Assembly: GCA_011526105.1 (NCBI GenBank)
Contig: WYAZ01000180.1
Span: 33,844 to 97,843 of the forward strand
Direction of reading: 5' to 3'
DNA: 64,000 nucleotides
From: Deltaproteobacteria bacterium
Lineage (GTDB): Bacteria > Myxococcota > Kuafuiibacteriia > Kuafuiibacteriales > Kuafuiibacteriaceae
Positions 27,961 to 35,903 of the stretch are shown here, piece by piece (positions within the stretch are counted from its first letter, which is position 1; every line of letters begins with the position of its first letter). The translations under genes were made by a program, and so were the position numbers. Below the pieces are notes generated by a model. That model did not search any database. It was not told the DNA's origin and saw only the letters and a program-made list of their open reading frames with translations.

Positions 27961-28641
27961 CTAGATGTTGATGATGCCTTGACGAATGCCCTCGGTGACC
28001 GCCTCGACGCGGTTTGTGACGTCCAGCTTTTCGTAGATGTGTTCGAGGTGCGTGCGGATGGTCGCCTTGGAGAGCCCGAGCACCTTCGCCGCCTCGTTGT
28101 TGGAGAGGCCCTTCGCGATGATCTGCAAGATCTCGAGCTCACGTTCGGTGAGGACGTGGGGGGTCTCGCCCGGGATTCGGCTCCCGTAGGACATCGGACC
28201 TGGGGCGGCGTTCTCGCCCGCCTTGTTGACCAGACGGAGCAGGGCTTTTGCGAGGTTGGGCTGGATGACCGCACCGCCGCCTTTCACGTCTTTGATCGCC
28301 TCGACGATCTTCTCGGCCTCGGCGCCCTTCAAGAGGTAGCCTGCGGCGCCGGCCCCGATCGCTTCGATCACCTTCTCTTCCTCGTCGAAGATGGTGAAGA
28401 TGAGGATCTCGATGCTGGGCCACTTCTGCTTGACGGCCCGGGTGACTTCGATGCCGCTCATCTGAGGGAGGCCGAGATCACACAAGATCACCTCGGGCTG
28501 AATCTTCTCGATCTCCTCGAGGGCCGTCTCGCCCGAGAGCGCGGAGCCGACGATCTCGATGTCCGGAAAGGTTTCGAGGACTTTGATCTGGGCCTTGAGG
28601 ATCTTTGCTTGATCCTCCACGACAAAAACACGAATCGGCAT
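27961..28641 (-). CDS. NarL/FixJ-type response regulator, orphan
   Basis: 226 residues. The receiver domain (1-120) has acidic pair E9-D10, phosphoacceptor D55 in VILCDLGLPQMSG, and Lys in GYLLKG. The LuxR-type HTH (about 163-220: LTERELEILQIIAKGLSNNE then KATIRTHLEHIYEKL) binds DNA. No histidine kinase is adjacent, so its partner is elsewhere. A long upstream extension of the frame exists but is not homologous. The ATG at 28641 has TATGCT at 28648-28653 (reverse strand), ending 6 bases upstream, and no Shine-Dalgarno, consistent with a leaderless transcript. The start is nearly back to back with the divergent TIGR02757 gene. Confidence 0.93.
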   Translation of the reverse strand: MPIRVFVVEDQAKILKAQIKVLETFPDIEIVGSALSGETALEEIEKIQPEVILCDLGLPQMSGIEVTRAVKQKWPSIEILIFTIFDEEEKVIEAIGAGAAGYLLKGAEAEKIVEAIKDVKGGGAVIQPNLAKALLRLVNKAGENAAPGPMSYGSRIPGETPHVLTERELEILQIIAKGLSNNEAAKVLGLSKATIRTHLEHIYEKLDVTNRVEAVTEGIRQGIINI

Positions 28642-28653
28642 ACAGTGAGCATA
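28641..28653. promoter_or_regulatory. Two divergent overlapping -10 elements
   Basis: On the reverse strand TATGCT (28648-28653) ends 6 bases before the regulator ATG. On the forward strand TACAGT (28641-28646) ends 10 bases before the GTG at 28657. Each -10 lies inside the other's start region, so the two promoters should exclude each other. Confidence 0.45.
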
Positions 28654-28656
28654 GCG

Positions 28657-29571
28657 GTGGGCCCCCGTAGCCTCAAGGTTCGCCCCAAGTTGGGGCGGGC
28701 GCGCTCTGATGCGGTCCTCAGGCGGGTTCTGGACGCCTTCCTGGAGTCCCTGAGCCCGGAGAAGCTCATCCAAGGGGATCCCATAGAGCTGGTGCGGAGG
28801 TATTCGTCCGATGCGGACCAGGAGGTCGCGGGCCTGCTGGTCGCTGCGCTGGCCTACGGACGCGTGGCGTCCATCAAGGTCGCCGCCGAGCGGGTGCTGT
28901 CCCTGCTCGGCCCCACACCGAGCACGGCGATCCAAGATGCGCCGACCCGCGAACGGCTCGGCGGGTTCATGTATCGCTTTCAGCGTGGCGATGATCTGCC
29001 GCGCTTTCTTTCCGCCATCGCTGAAGTTCGCGACCGCCATGGGAGTCTCGCCGCCGCTTTCGCGACCGGGCTCTCCAAGACCGATGCGGACTACGCGGGG
29101 GCGCTCGACCGATTCGTGCTCGCGCTGCGCGCGGCCGCCGGCCCTTCTCCGTCGCGTGGTCTCCTCTTCCTGATGCCCCGGGCAGATGGGGCGACGGGCT
29201 CCGCGAAGCGTCTGTTCCTCTATCTGCGCTGGATGGTGCGAGAGAGCTCGATTGATCTCGGGACCTGGAATCGGCTTCGGCCCGGCGTCCTTGATCCGGC
29301 GAAGCTCGTGATTCCGCTCGACACGCACATCCAGCGGATCAGCGGCTACATTGGGCTGACCGATCGGCAGAGCCCGGGCCTGGCCACCGCCAAGGAGATC
29401 ACGCACGCCCTGGCCCGGCTGCGACCCGATGATCCGCTCCATTACGAGATGGCGCTTTGCCACCTGGGGATCAGCGGCGCGTGTCCGCGGCGGCGAGACC
29501 CGGAGTGCTGCCATGACTGCCCGATTCGAGGGGTCTGCCGACTCGGAGCACCTCCGCCGGGTTGGCGGTGA
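28657..29571 (+). CDS. TIGR02757 (DUF2400) family protein with Cys cluster
   Basis: 304 residues from the GTG at 28657 (another in-frame GTG at 28645 is possible). The protein is helix-rich throughout. Family-like landmarks are DQEVAGLLVAALAYGRVASI, RWMVRESSIDLGTWNRL and VIPLDTHIQRISGYIGL. The C-terminus has a CPxRRDPxCCHDCPIRGVC cluster resembling the iron-sulfur loop of HhH-type DNA glycosylases. The PLDTHIQRI segment also resembles the catalytic region of that superfamily. The biochemical function of TIGR02757 proteins is not established to my knowledge; a DNA repair role is only an inference from the cluster. Confidence 0.83.
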   Translation: MGPRSLKVRPKLGRARSDAVLRRVLDAFLESLSPEKLIQGDPIELVRRYSSDADQEVAGLLVAALAYGRVASIKVAAERVLSLLGPTPSTAIQDAPTRERLGGFMYRFQRGDDLPRFLSAIAEVRDRHGSLAAAFATGLSKTDADYAGALDRFVLALRAAAGPSPSRGLLFLMPRADGATGSAKRLFLYLRWMVRESSIDLGTWNRLRPGVLDPAKLVIPLDTHIQRISGYIGLTDRQSPGLATAKEITHALARLRPDDPLHYEMALCHLGISGACPRRRDPECCHDCPIRGVCRLGAPPPGWR

Positions 29572-29594
29572 GGCCGGTCGGTCGGCTCCGCTGG

Positions 29595-29600
29595 TATAGT
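29595..29600 (+). promoter_or_regulatory. Extended -10 TGGTATAGT
   Basis: TATAGT preceded by TGG forms an extended -10. It ends 9 bases before the GTG at 29610 (other GTGs at 29613 and 29619). No Shine-Dalgarno is seen. Confidence 0.4.
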
Positions 29601-29609
29601 GCCCCTACG

Positions 29610-30527
29610 GTGGTGGGCGTGCGTGGAATCAGTGCGTTCTTGCTCGGGCTCTGCTGGGGCTGTTCGCCGGGTCCGGGGCGTCCGCCGGTGTATCCGGACG
29701 CGACGGTCGACCTCGGGGTGGATCTCGGGCCATCGGACTCGGGTGTGCATCCCGACGCCGCCGAGCTCGACGCAGGTCCATTGGATGGCTCCACCATCGT
29801 GCTTCCGGATGGGAGCACCGAGGAGATCTACGTCTTCACTGGGACGTTCTTCATCAACGGCCAGACCGAGCGTTTGTACGCGCGGGAAGTGAGCGGGAGT
29901 CTATCGCTGATCGTTGGCGGGCACCCGTACGTCTACCACGGCACCATCGACGACAATGGCAACGTCGACGTTCGCTCCGAGGCTCAGGAGCGAAGTGGCT
30001 GTGCGCTCGCGCAGGTCACCGGCGTGTACGAGCGAAGAACGGCCTTCTACACCCTCCGCCATCGAGGCTGCGGGCTCACGCTCACGCCCTTCGATGTGGA
30101 GATCCGAGGCCAGCTCGTCGATCAAGCGAGCGAAGACTACGAGAACTCGGTCTCGGGCATCTACCGCGTGGTGGCCACGGTCGGGTCGAACCTCGGGTGC
30201 AACCTCGTCGCGCCCAGCCCGCTCACGCTGCACTACGCGGTGAATGTGCTCGCGGGTGGACGACAGATCGTCGTGTACACGGTCGAAGATGCGCTTGGCA
30301 CTCCGGACCATTACATCGGGACGATGACGCCATCGAACCTGCAGTTCTCCGCGATCAAGTACCACACCATGGGCGAGCACCTGCTCGACGCGGCGATGAG
30401 CGGGCGCATCGAGCGCTTCGGGGACGCTGATCCGCCACGGCTCATCGCCCAGCAGGACGCGGTCGACTTCGAGCGCTCGTGCTCGGTCTCGATGGCCATC
30501 GACGGCGTGCGTGTGTCCATCTACTGA
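29610..30527 (+). CDS. Secreted lipoprotein of unknown function
   Basis: About 305 residues. A short signal (GISAFLLGLCWGC) ends at a Cys that could be lipidated, although the -3 residue is Cys rather than Leu. A disordered Asp/Gly/Pro-rich linker follows (VDLGVDLGPSDSGVHPDAAE), as in many Polyangiales lipoproteins. The rest (about 80-305) is beta-strand-rich with several cysteines (CALAQVTG, HRGCGLTL, LGCNLVAPSPL, RSCSVSM), suggesting a disulfide-bonded beta domain. No family is recognised. The start codon among three GTGs (29610, 29613, 29619) is unsettled. Confidence 0.7.
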   Translation: MVGVRGISAFLLGLCWGCSPGPGRPPVYPDATVDLGVDLGPSDSGVHPDAAELDAGPLDGSTIVLPDGSTEEIYVFTGTFFINGQTERLYAREVSGSLSLIVGGHPYVYHGTIDDNGNVDVRSEAQERSGCALAQVTGVYERRTAFYTLRHRGCGLTLTPFDVEIRGQLVDQASEDYENSVSGIYRVVATVGSNLGCNLVAPSPLTLHYAVNVLAGGRQIVVYTVEDALGTPDHYIGTMTPSNLQFSAIKYHTMGEHLLDAAMSGRIERFGDADPPRLIAQQDAVDFERSCSVSMAIDGVRVSIY

Positions 30528-30534
30528 GGCATCC

Positions 30535-30733
30535 GAGTTCGGGGCCACTCGAGTGTGCCCCCACTCCGAGCGAGTTCGGGGGACGCTCGACTGGACCCGA
30601 ACTCTGTGCCCCTCGCAAAGACACGTAGTGGGCCGATTCGGCGCCGATCCGGCACGAGTTTGGGTCCAGTCGAGCGTCCCCCGAATTCAGCACGGCGCGG
30701 GGGGAGTTTGGGTCCAGTCGAGCGTCCCCCGAA
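30535..30733. repeat. Cluster of four copies of a 30-bp intergenic repeat
   Basis: Two near-identical direct copies lie at 30656-30685 and 30704-30733 (both begin GAGTTTGGGTCCAGTCGAGC). One inverted copy lies at 30575-30604 (one mismatch, GAACTC end) and one degraded direct copy at about 30535-30562. The inverted copy can pair with either direct copy to give a 30-bp stem. The copies fill nearly the whole gap between two genes. Confidence 0.9.
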
Positions 30734-30781
30734 TACGAGCACGGAGTTGAAGGCCGCTTCGAGCCGTGGCACCGATGACGG

Positions 30782-31630
30782 ATGGGCAAGAAGTCTCGCG
30801 AAAAGAAACAGCGCAAGGAGCAGGGCGAGAAGTCGGCCGCCGTCGAGGCGATGCTCTCACCCCAGGCCCGCGCGGAGCTCGAGAAGGTGACCGGCTCGGG
30901 CGACCTCAGGCTCATCCCGGCGCACATCGAGCACTTCGTCGCCGGCAACGAGCAAGCGCGCTTCGCCCTTCGCGCCCTCGGCCGCGATGCCGCGGTGCCG
31001 GTGATGCGCGCCGCGAAAGAGCTCGCCCATGCAGAACTCGAAGACTTCGCGCAGAAGCTGTTCGCGACGAAGCCGGCGGTCGAGACCAATCTCATGATCC
31101 TCCGCGAGGTCTCGGTGATGGAGCAGATCGAGGCCGGACGCGGCCGCTCGGCGCCAGCCGACGGCGCGAAGGTCACGATTCGTGGGACGCAGGTCGGCCT
31201 CTTCGATCCGGCCCGGCACGCCAAGACCCTCGCTCGGGGTGGCCGCCCACGGAACGAGCCCGCGGCCCTCGGCGCCGGCGAGATCGCGTGGTTCCTCCTC
31301 GCGCCCCAGCAAGAGGCCGAGCTCGAGTGCCGCATGGAGGCGCGAACGGAAGGCTCGCTCGCCCTGCGCCTTCGGGTGAGCTCCGGGCTCGTCTTCATCG
31401 GATCGCCCGAAGCCTCGGACGGTCCGCGCCTCGGAGAGCTGCGCCTCGATCCCTTCCACACCGGCTTCGACGGGCACGTGGGGGCCGGCGCCTTCATCGA
31501 GCTGGCGCCCGGACTCTACGAGGTCGGCGCCCTCCGCACCGCGCCCGGGAAGGTTCGGCTCAGCTTTGCGCCGCTGCCCGAAAGCAGCCCATCGGCGCTG
31601 GTCGACCTAGCCGCACTCGCTCTACCTTGA
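30782..31630 (+). CDS. Unknown soluble protein
   Basis: 282 residues. It begins with a Lys/Arg/Glu-rich helix (GKKSREKKQRKEQGEKSAA), then a helical region (about 25-110), then a beta-rich half (KVTIRGTQVGLFDP; AELECRMEARTEGSLALRLR; GLVFIGSPEASDGPRLGELR; GLYEVGALRT) that looks like a jelly-roll or GTP-cyclohydrolase-like sandwich, though I cannot assign it. No signal peptide or membrane helix is present. It lies downstream of the repeat cluster and upstream of thrS. No convincing ribosome site precedes the ATG at 30782. Confidence 0.7.
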   Translation: MGKKSREKKQRKEQGEKSAAVEAMLSPQARAELEKVTGSGDLRLIPAHIEHFVAGNEQARFALRALGRDAAVPVMRAAKELAHAELEDFAQKLFATKPAVETNLMILREVSVMEQIEAGRGRSAPADGAKVTIRGTQVGLFDPARHAKTLARGGRPRNEPAALGAGEIAWFLLAPQQEAELECRMEARTEGSLALRLRVSSGLVFIGSPEASDGPRLGELRLDPFHTGFDGHVGAGAFIELAPGLYEVGALRTAPGKVRLSFAPLPESSPSALVDLAALALP

Positions 31631-31664
31631 AGGGTTTTCTAGAGCCGCCATCGGCCAGACCCTT
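31630..31664 (+). terminator. Possible weak terminator hairpin before thrS
   Basis: AAGGGT (31630) can pair with ACCCTT (31659-31664), with interior CT/GCC pairing and small bulges, followed by TGTTTGCTTG. The T-run is interrupted, so this is a weak candidate. Confidence 0.3.
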
Positions 31665-31739
31665 GTTTGCTTGACTCGCAGCGGGATCCGAGGAGAACAC
31701 CCTCACTCTGAGCAGCGCAAGGCCACAAGTGAGCCCGGG

Positions 31740-33737
31740 ATGAAAGTCACCCTCCCTGACGGCTCTGTCAAAGAGGTCCCCACTGGGTCGACCTTCCTCG
31801 ACCTCGCAAAATCCATCGGACCCGGCCTCGCTAAGGCCGCGGTCGCCGCCAAGCTCGATGGCGAGCTCGTTGATCTGCAGGCCAGCATTCCCAAGGACGG
31901 ACGCGTAGTCTTTATCCGAGGCCAAGACCCCGAGGGCGCAGACGTCATCCGTCACAGCGCCGAGCACGTGCTCGCCACCGCGGTGGTCCGTCTCTTCGCC
32001 GGCGCTCAGGTGACGATGGGCCCGGCGGATCACAGCAAGGGCTTCTATTACGACTTCGACGTCGGTCGTCCCTTCACCCCTGAAGACCTCGAGAAGATCG
32101 ACGCCGAGATGAAGAAGGTCATCGCGGAAGACGTGCCGTTCGTGCGCCGCGAGGTCACCAAGCCTGAGGCGGGCAAGATCTTCGCCGAGATGGGCCAGCG
32201 CTTCAAACCAGAGATCCTCGCCTGGATTCCCGGCGAGACGGTGACGCTCTACCAAGACGCCAACTTCATCGACCTCTGCAAGGGACCGCACGTCCCCTCC
32301 GCCGGCAAGATCGGTGCGTTCAAGCTCACGGGCGCCGCGGGCGCCTACTGGCGCGGTGACGCCACGAAAGATCCGCTGCAGCGGATTCGCGGAGTGGCCT
32401 TCGCGAACAAGAAAGAGCTCGAGAGCTACGAGAAGCAGATGGAGCTCGCCAAGGCGCGCGACCATCGAAAGCTCGGCCGCGAGCTCGGCCTCGTGAACTT
32501 CTCGCCGCTCGCGCCGGCCTCACCGTTCTTTTTGCCGAAGGGCGCCAAGGTCTACAACCTGATGGTCGACTACGTGCGTAGCCTCTACGACAAGTACGGC
32601 TACCAGGAGGTCATCACCCCGCAGATCTTCTCGGCCGAGCTCTTCAAGACCTCGGGTCACTACGAGAACTACGCCGAGAACATGTACTTCGCGGAAGCCG
32701 GCCATGAAGCGGCGGGCGGCGAGGAAGCCGGCGCGTTTGGCCCGGGTGAGGCGCCCACCGTCGAATACGCGGTCAAGCCCATGAACTGCCCGGGGCACTG
32801 CGCGCTCTACCAGATGGATCTGCACAGCTTCCGCGATCTGCCCTGGCGTGTGGCGGACTTTGGACGCCTTCACCGCGCGGAGGGCGACGCCACCCACGGC
32901 CTGATGCGTGTTCGTACGTTCTGCCAGGACGACGCGCATATCTTTTGCGCTGAAGACCAGATGGCGGCCGAGATGGCCTCCTTCGTGGATCTCGTGGACG
33001 AGGTCTACGGTGACTTTGGACTCGGCGACGTGAAGATTCGCCTCGCCACGCGCCCCGAGAAACGCATGGGGGCCGACGAGCAGTGGGAGCGCGCGGAGAC
33101 CGATCTCGCCACGGTGCTCAAAGAAAAAGGCCGCGCGTTCGATCTCGCGCCGGGCGAAGGCGCGTTTTACGGACCCAAGCTCGAGTTTCACGTCAAAGAC
33201 GCGCTCGATCGCTCGTGGCAGCTCGGTACCTTGCAGGTCGACTTCAACCTGCCGGAGCGCTTTGGGCTCGAGTACGTGGGGTCAGACTCGGCGCGCCACC
33301 GTCCGATCATGCTCCATCGGGCCATCCTGGGGAGCCTCGAGCGCTTTTTCGGGGTGTATCTCGAGCACACCGGAGGCATCTTCCCCACGTGGCTCGCGCC
33401 GGAACAGGCCCGGGTCATTCCGGTCACCGACCGCGCACTCGCTCATGCGGAGAAGATCCGCGCGGCTCTCGAAGAGCGCGGGGTTCGCGCCACCACGGAT
33501 CACTCGAGCGACAAGCTCGGGGCCAAGATTCGCGAAGCACAGCTCGCCAAGCTCCCCTTCATGTTGATCGTGGGGGACAAAGAAGTTGAAAAGGGAGGGG
33601 TCTCCATTCGCTTGCAGGACGGAACGGACCTAGGCTACCTCGATTTGCCAGCGGCGCTGGCTCGAGTGGCGGAGGACACGGAGATGCCGTCGCACAAGAG
33701 GCGAAGAGACACCCAGAAACAGGGCCCGGTCGTATAG
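31740..33737 (+). CDS. thrS: Threonine--tRNA ligase
   Basis: 665 residues from the ATG at 31740 (MKVTLPDGSVKEV, a standard TGS start). Order: TGS domain (1-62), editing domain (RHSAEHVLATAVVRLF; AYWRGDATKDPLQRI), class II catalytic core with zinc ligands C350 (MNCPGH), about H400 (FCQDDAHIFC) and H526 (MLHRAILGS), and the anticodon-binding domain. An insertion of about 20 residues rich in Gly/Ala/Glu follows NMYFAE just before the MNCPGH motif. It heads the thrS-infC-rpmI-rplT translation cluster. The frame extends to 31671 without homology. The Shine-Dalgarno is poor. Confidence 0.96.
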   Translation: MKVTLPDGSVKEVPTGSTFLDLAKSIGPGLAKAAVAAKLDGELVDLQASIPKDGRVVFIRGQDPEGADVIRHSAEHVLATAVVRLFAGAQVTMGPADHSKGFYYDFDVGRPFTPEDLEKIDAEMKKVIAEDVPFVRREVTKPEAGKIFAEMGQRFKPEILAWIPGETVTLYQDANFIDLCKGPHVPSAGKIGAFKLTGAAGAYWRGDATKDPLQRIRGVAFANKKELESYEKQMELAKARDHRKLGRELGLVNFSPLAPASPFFLPKGAKVYNLMVDYVRSLYDKYGYQEVITPQIFSAELFKTSGHYENYAENMYFAEAGHEAAGGEEAGAFGPGEAPTVEYAVKPMNCPGHCALYQMDLHSFRDLPWRVADFGRLHRAEGDATHGLMRVRTFCQDDAHIFCAEDQMAAEMASFVDLVDEVYGDFGLGDVKIRLATRPEKRMGADEQWERAETDLATVLKEKGRAFDLAPGEGAFYGPKLEFHVKDALDRSWQLGTLQVDFNLPERFGLEYVGSDSARHRPIMLHRAILGSLERFFGVYLEHTGGIFPTWLAPEQARVIPVTDRALAHAEKIRAALEERGVRATTDHSSDKLGAKIREAQLAKLPFMLIVGDKEVEKGGVSIRLQDGTDLGYLDLPAALARVAEDTEMPSHKRRRDTQKQGPVV

Positions 33738-33769
33738 GTACCGGTCTCGGAGGATGAAGCAGTTCAAGC

Positions 33770-34420
33770 ATGAAGCCGCAGAGAGATGACCGCCGCGCCA
33801 AAGAACCTCGGGTCGACCGACGCATCCGCGTCCCCGAGGTCCTCGTGATCGATTCCACCGGAGAGAAGCTCGGGGTGATTCCCACCCGTGAAGCGCTCCA
33901 GAAGGCCGAAGAGCAGGGCTTGAACCTGGTCGAGGTCGCCCCCAACAGCCGACCTCCGGTCTGCCGCATCCTCGACTATGGTCGCTACAAGTACGACCAA
34001 AAGCAGGCGGCGAAGAAGAAGAAGAAGAACCAGGTCGTCATCGAGATCAAAGAGGTGAAGTTCCGACCCAAGGTCGAGAAACACGACTTCGAGTTCAAGA
34101 TGCGCCACGTCGAGCGGTTCCTCTCGGAGGGTAACAAGGTCAAGATCACGATCATGTACCGCGGCCGAGAGCTCGCGCACCCCGAGATCGGCGAGATCGT
34201 GGCCAAACGCGTGCTCGCCGCCATGGGAGACCGGATCGTCGTCGAGGTCAGCCCCCGCATGGAAGGGCGCAACCTCTGGATGCAGATCGGTGGTAAACCC
34301 GGGGCCTGGAAGATAAAAGAAAGTGATGACAACGACGAGGATGATCTGCAGGATGACGCGCCGCTCGACGAGGACTCGGAAGACGAGGTCTCGGAGGAGG
34401 GCGACGAGGCCTTCGCGTAG
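33770..34420 (+). CDS. infC: Translation initiation factor IF-3
   Basis: 216 residues versus about 180 usually. The N-domain (VPEVLVIDSTGEKLGVIPTR; NLVEVAPNSRPPVCRILDYG), basic linker (AAKKKKKNQ) and C-domain (KVKITIMYRGRELAHPEIGE; WMQIGGKPG) are all present. A roughly 35-residue acidic tail (Asp/Glu-rich, 182-216) is additional. IF-3 binds the 30S subunit and checks start codons. An in-frame stop at 33755 limits the start to 33770, but the GGAGG at 33749-33753 is 16 bases away. An overlapping 11-codon reading frame begins at 33754. In many bacteria this gene is autoregulated through its start codon; here it is an ordinary ATG. Confidence 0.95.
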   Translation: MKPQRDDRRAKEPRVDRRIRVPEVLVIDSTGEKLGVIPTREALQKAEEQGLNLVEVAPNSRPPVCRILDYGRYKYDQKQAAKKKKKNQVVIEIKEVKFRPKVEKHDFEFKMRHVERFLSEGNKVKITIMYRGRELAHPEIGEIVAKRVLAAMGDRIVVEVSPRMEGRNLWMQIGGKPGAWKIKESDDNDEDDLQDDAPLDEDSEDEVSEEGDEAFA

Positions 34421-34444
34421 GCCCGTCATTGTCTGGAGAACGTC

Positions 34445-34645
34445 ATGCCGAAGATGAAGTCAAAGCGCGCCGCCGCTAAGCGGTTTCGCGTCCTGGGATC
34501 GGGCAAGATCAAGTGCCGCAAGGCCAATCGAAGCCACCTTCTCTCCAACCGGAGTAAGAAGCGGAAGAAGAACTTGGCCTCCCAAGGCTACGTCGACGAG
34601 ACGCAGGAGCATCAAGTCCGTCGGATGCTGCCTTACTCTTTCTGA
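34445..34645 (+). CDS. rpmI: Ribosomal protein L35
   Basis: 66 residues, the expected size. MPKMKSKRAAAKRFRVLGSG is the conserved start and the body is strongly basic. GGAGA precedes the ATG at good spacing. It is part of infC-rpmI-rplT, whose order is conserved across bacteria. The gap of 24 bases to infC and 15 to rplT implies one transcript. Confidence 0.97.
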   Translation: MPKMKSKRAAAKRFRVLGSGKIKCRKANRSHLLSNRSKKRKKNLASQGYVDETQEHQVRRMLPYSF

Positions 34646-34660
34646 GGCCCGGAGCCGAAC

Positions 34661-35005
34661 ATGCGAGCAAAACGAGGATTCAAGCGGCGTCGCCGCGTAA
34701 AGAAGTGGTTGAAGCTGGCCAAAGGAAACTTTGGGCGGCGGAAGAACGTCTGGAAGGCGGCGAAGGAAACGGTCCTCAAGGGACTCAGTTACCAGTTCAC
34801 CGATCGCAAGCTGAAGAAGCGCGATTATCGCCGCCTCTGGATCCAGCGCATCAACGCTGCGGTTCGTCCGCACGGCATCAGCTACAGCAAGTTCATCGCG
34901 GGCCTGAAGGCGAAGAACGTCGAGGTCGATCGCAAGGTCCTTGCGGATCTCGCCATCAACGATCCTTCGGCGATCGAGCAGTTCGTTCAGCTCGCCAAGC
35001 AATAA
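34661..35005 (+). CDS. rplT: Ribosomal protein L20
   Basis: 114 residues. The conserved N-terminus MRAKRGFKRRRRVKKWLKLA and the core DRKLKKRDYRRLWIQRINAA are diagnostic. L20 is an early assembly protein of the 50S subunit and, in some bacteria, a repressor of this operon. The ATG has CGGAG upstream. A short hairpin terminator follows 13 bases after the stop. Confidence 0.98.
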   Translation: MRAKRGFKRRRRVKKWLKLAKGNFGRRKNVWKAAKETVLKGLSYQFTDRKLKKRDYRRLWIQRINAAVRPHGISYSKFIAGLKAKNVEVDRKVLADLAINDPSAIEQFVQLAKQ

Positions 35006-35018
35006 GGCCGGTCTTGGG

Positions 35019-35043
35019 AACCCCTCCTGGGGTTAGGTCTTCT
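35019..35043 (+). terminator. Terminator candidate after rplT
   Basis: AACCCC (35019-35024), loop TCCT and GGGGTT (35029-35034) form a 6-bp stem followed by AGGTCTTCT. The stem is short but well placed at the end of the thrS-rplT cluster and before the convergent CAP gene. Confidence 0.45.
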
Positions 35044-35055
35044 GAACCCTGGCCG

Positions 35056-35835
35056 TTACGGGCAGTCGCCGACCGGAATGGGCCGCTGGCTCCCGAAGTT
35101 CCCCGCCGGCAAGTATCGACACACGAGAAAGCGCCAGGAGCCGTTTCCAAACGGGCTCCCCGAGGCGCAGGTGTGGATCGCGCACCCGACCTGCGTCGAG
35201 TTTCGCCAAATCACCTGCGTGTAGTGTCCGCAGACCGCGCCCGGGGCGCAGGTGTTGTTCGGGCAGTTGTAATCGGACTTCTCGTCGTTCCAGCCTTGGC
35301 CCAGTGCCACCGGGCTCCAGCTGGTTCCGCTGCCGGCGCTGAGGTTCTCGCCGAGCACCTGTCCTTGATACGTGCGTGTCGCTTGGGGGGCGTGCTCCCA
35401 CGTGCAGTTCATCGCCCAGCTCAACGCGGTGTCGGCCAGACCAGCGTGCCAAGTCAGCGGGGCTGAGTTCGTCTCGGCGCGTGCTTCGTTCATGATCGCG
35501 AGCAGCGGGAGCATGTCCGCCGGCGCGTTTGGATCCGTGCCGAGATCGGCACGGCCTGCATCCGCGCGGCCCGCATCCGCGCGGCCCGCATCCGCGCGAC
35601 CCGCGTCTCTCACGCCTGCGTCGGTCGCACCCGCGTCGACGGCGCCCGCGTCCGTGCTTGGGAGCTCCGGGCCGCTCGCATCTCCGCGCTCTGCCCCGGC
35701 GTCGAGTTCCGCCGCCCCGTCCGCATGATCGGCGCCGTCCAGAGTGTCGCTCAGCTCCTCTCCGCAACCGGCACCGAGCAGCGCCACGAAAAAGGACAGA
35801 AATAGCGCGGAGTTCAGCGTTCGCATTCGTCGCAT
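35056..35835 (-). CDS. CAP/SCP-domain lipoprotein
   Basis: 259 residues from the ATG at 35835, supported by a TATACT box ending 7 bases upstream on the reverse strand. The signal peptide ends in the lipobox LGAGC. A disordered Asp/Ala/Gly linker with four RADAG units follows. The CAP (Tpx-1/allergen V5) domain covers about 115-259: LLAIMNEARAETNSAPLTWH, WAMNCTWEHA, GENLSAGSGTSWSP, and the family signature CGHYTQVIWRNSTQVGCA, with six or more cysteines. Bacterial CAP proteins are secreted, and their activity is mostly unknown. Confidence 0.9.
   Translation of the reverse strand: MRRMRTLNSALFLSFFVALLGAGCGEELSDTLDGADHADGAAELDAGAERGDASGPELPSTDAGAVDAGATDAGVRDAGRADAGRADAGRADAGRADLGTDPNAPADMLPLLAIMNEARAETNSAPLTWHAGLADTALSWAMNCTWEHAPQATRTYQGQVLGENLSAGSGTSWSPVALGQGWNDEKSDYNCPNNTCAPGAVCGHYTQVIWRNSTQVGCAIHTCASGSPFGNGSWRFLVCRYLPAGNFGSQRPIPVGDCP
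35551..35610 (-). repeat. Four tandem 15-bp units encoding RADAG
   Basis: Units start at 35551, 35566, 35581 and 35596. The second and third are identical. They lie in the linker between lipobox and CAP domain. Confidence 0.85.
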
Positions 35836-35842
35836 CGGCCCG

Positions 35843-35848
35843 AGTATA
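35843..35848 (-). promoter_or_regulatory. -10 element TATACT for the CAP lipoprotein gene, leaderless arrangement
   Basis: On the reverse strand TATACT ends 7 bases before the ATG at 35835. No Shine-Dalgarno lies between them. Confidence 0.55.
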
Positions 35849-35903
35849 GCTCGACCGGTCCTCGCATTGCTCGCGGGTCCGGGCTGATCCAGCATTTCAG
35901 GCC

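Noticed and set aside
30535..30733. CRISPR array
   Set aside because: Copies are in both orientations with irregular gaps and one decayed copy, unlike regularly spaced direct repeats.
31631..31739. T-box or other amino-acid riboswitch in the thrS leader
   Set aside because: The 109 bases lack a T-box core and the lineage is not known for T-boxes. Only a weak hairpin is seen.
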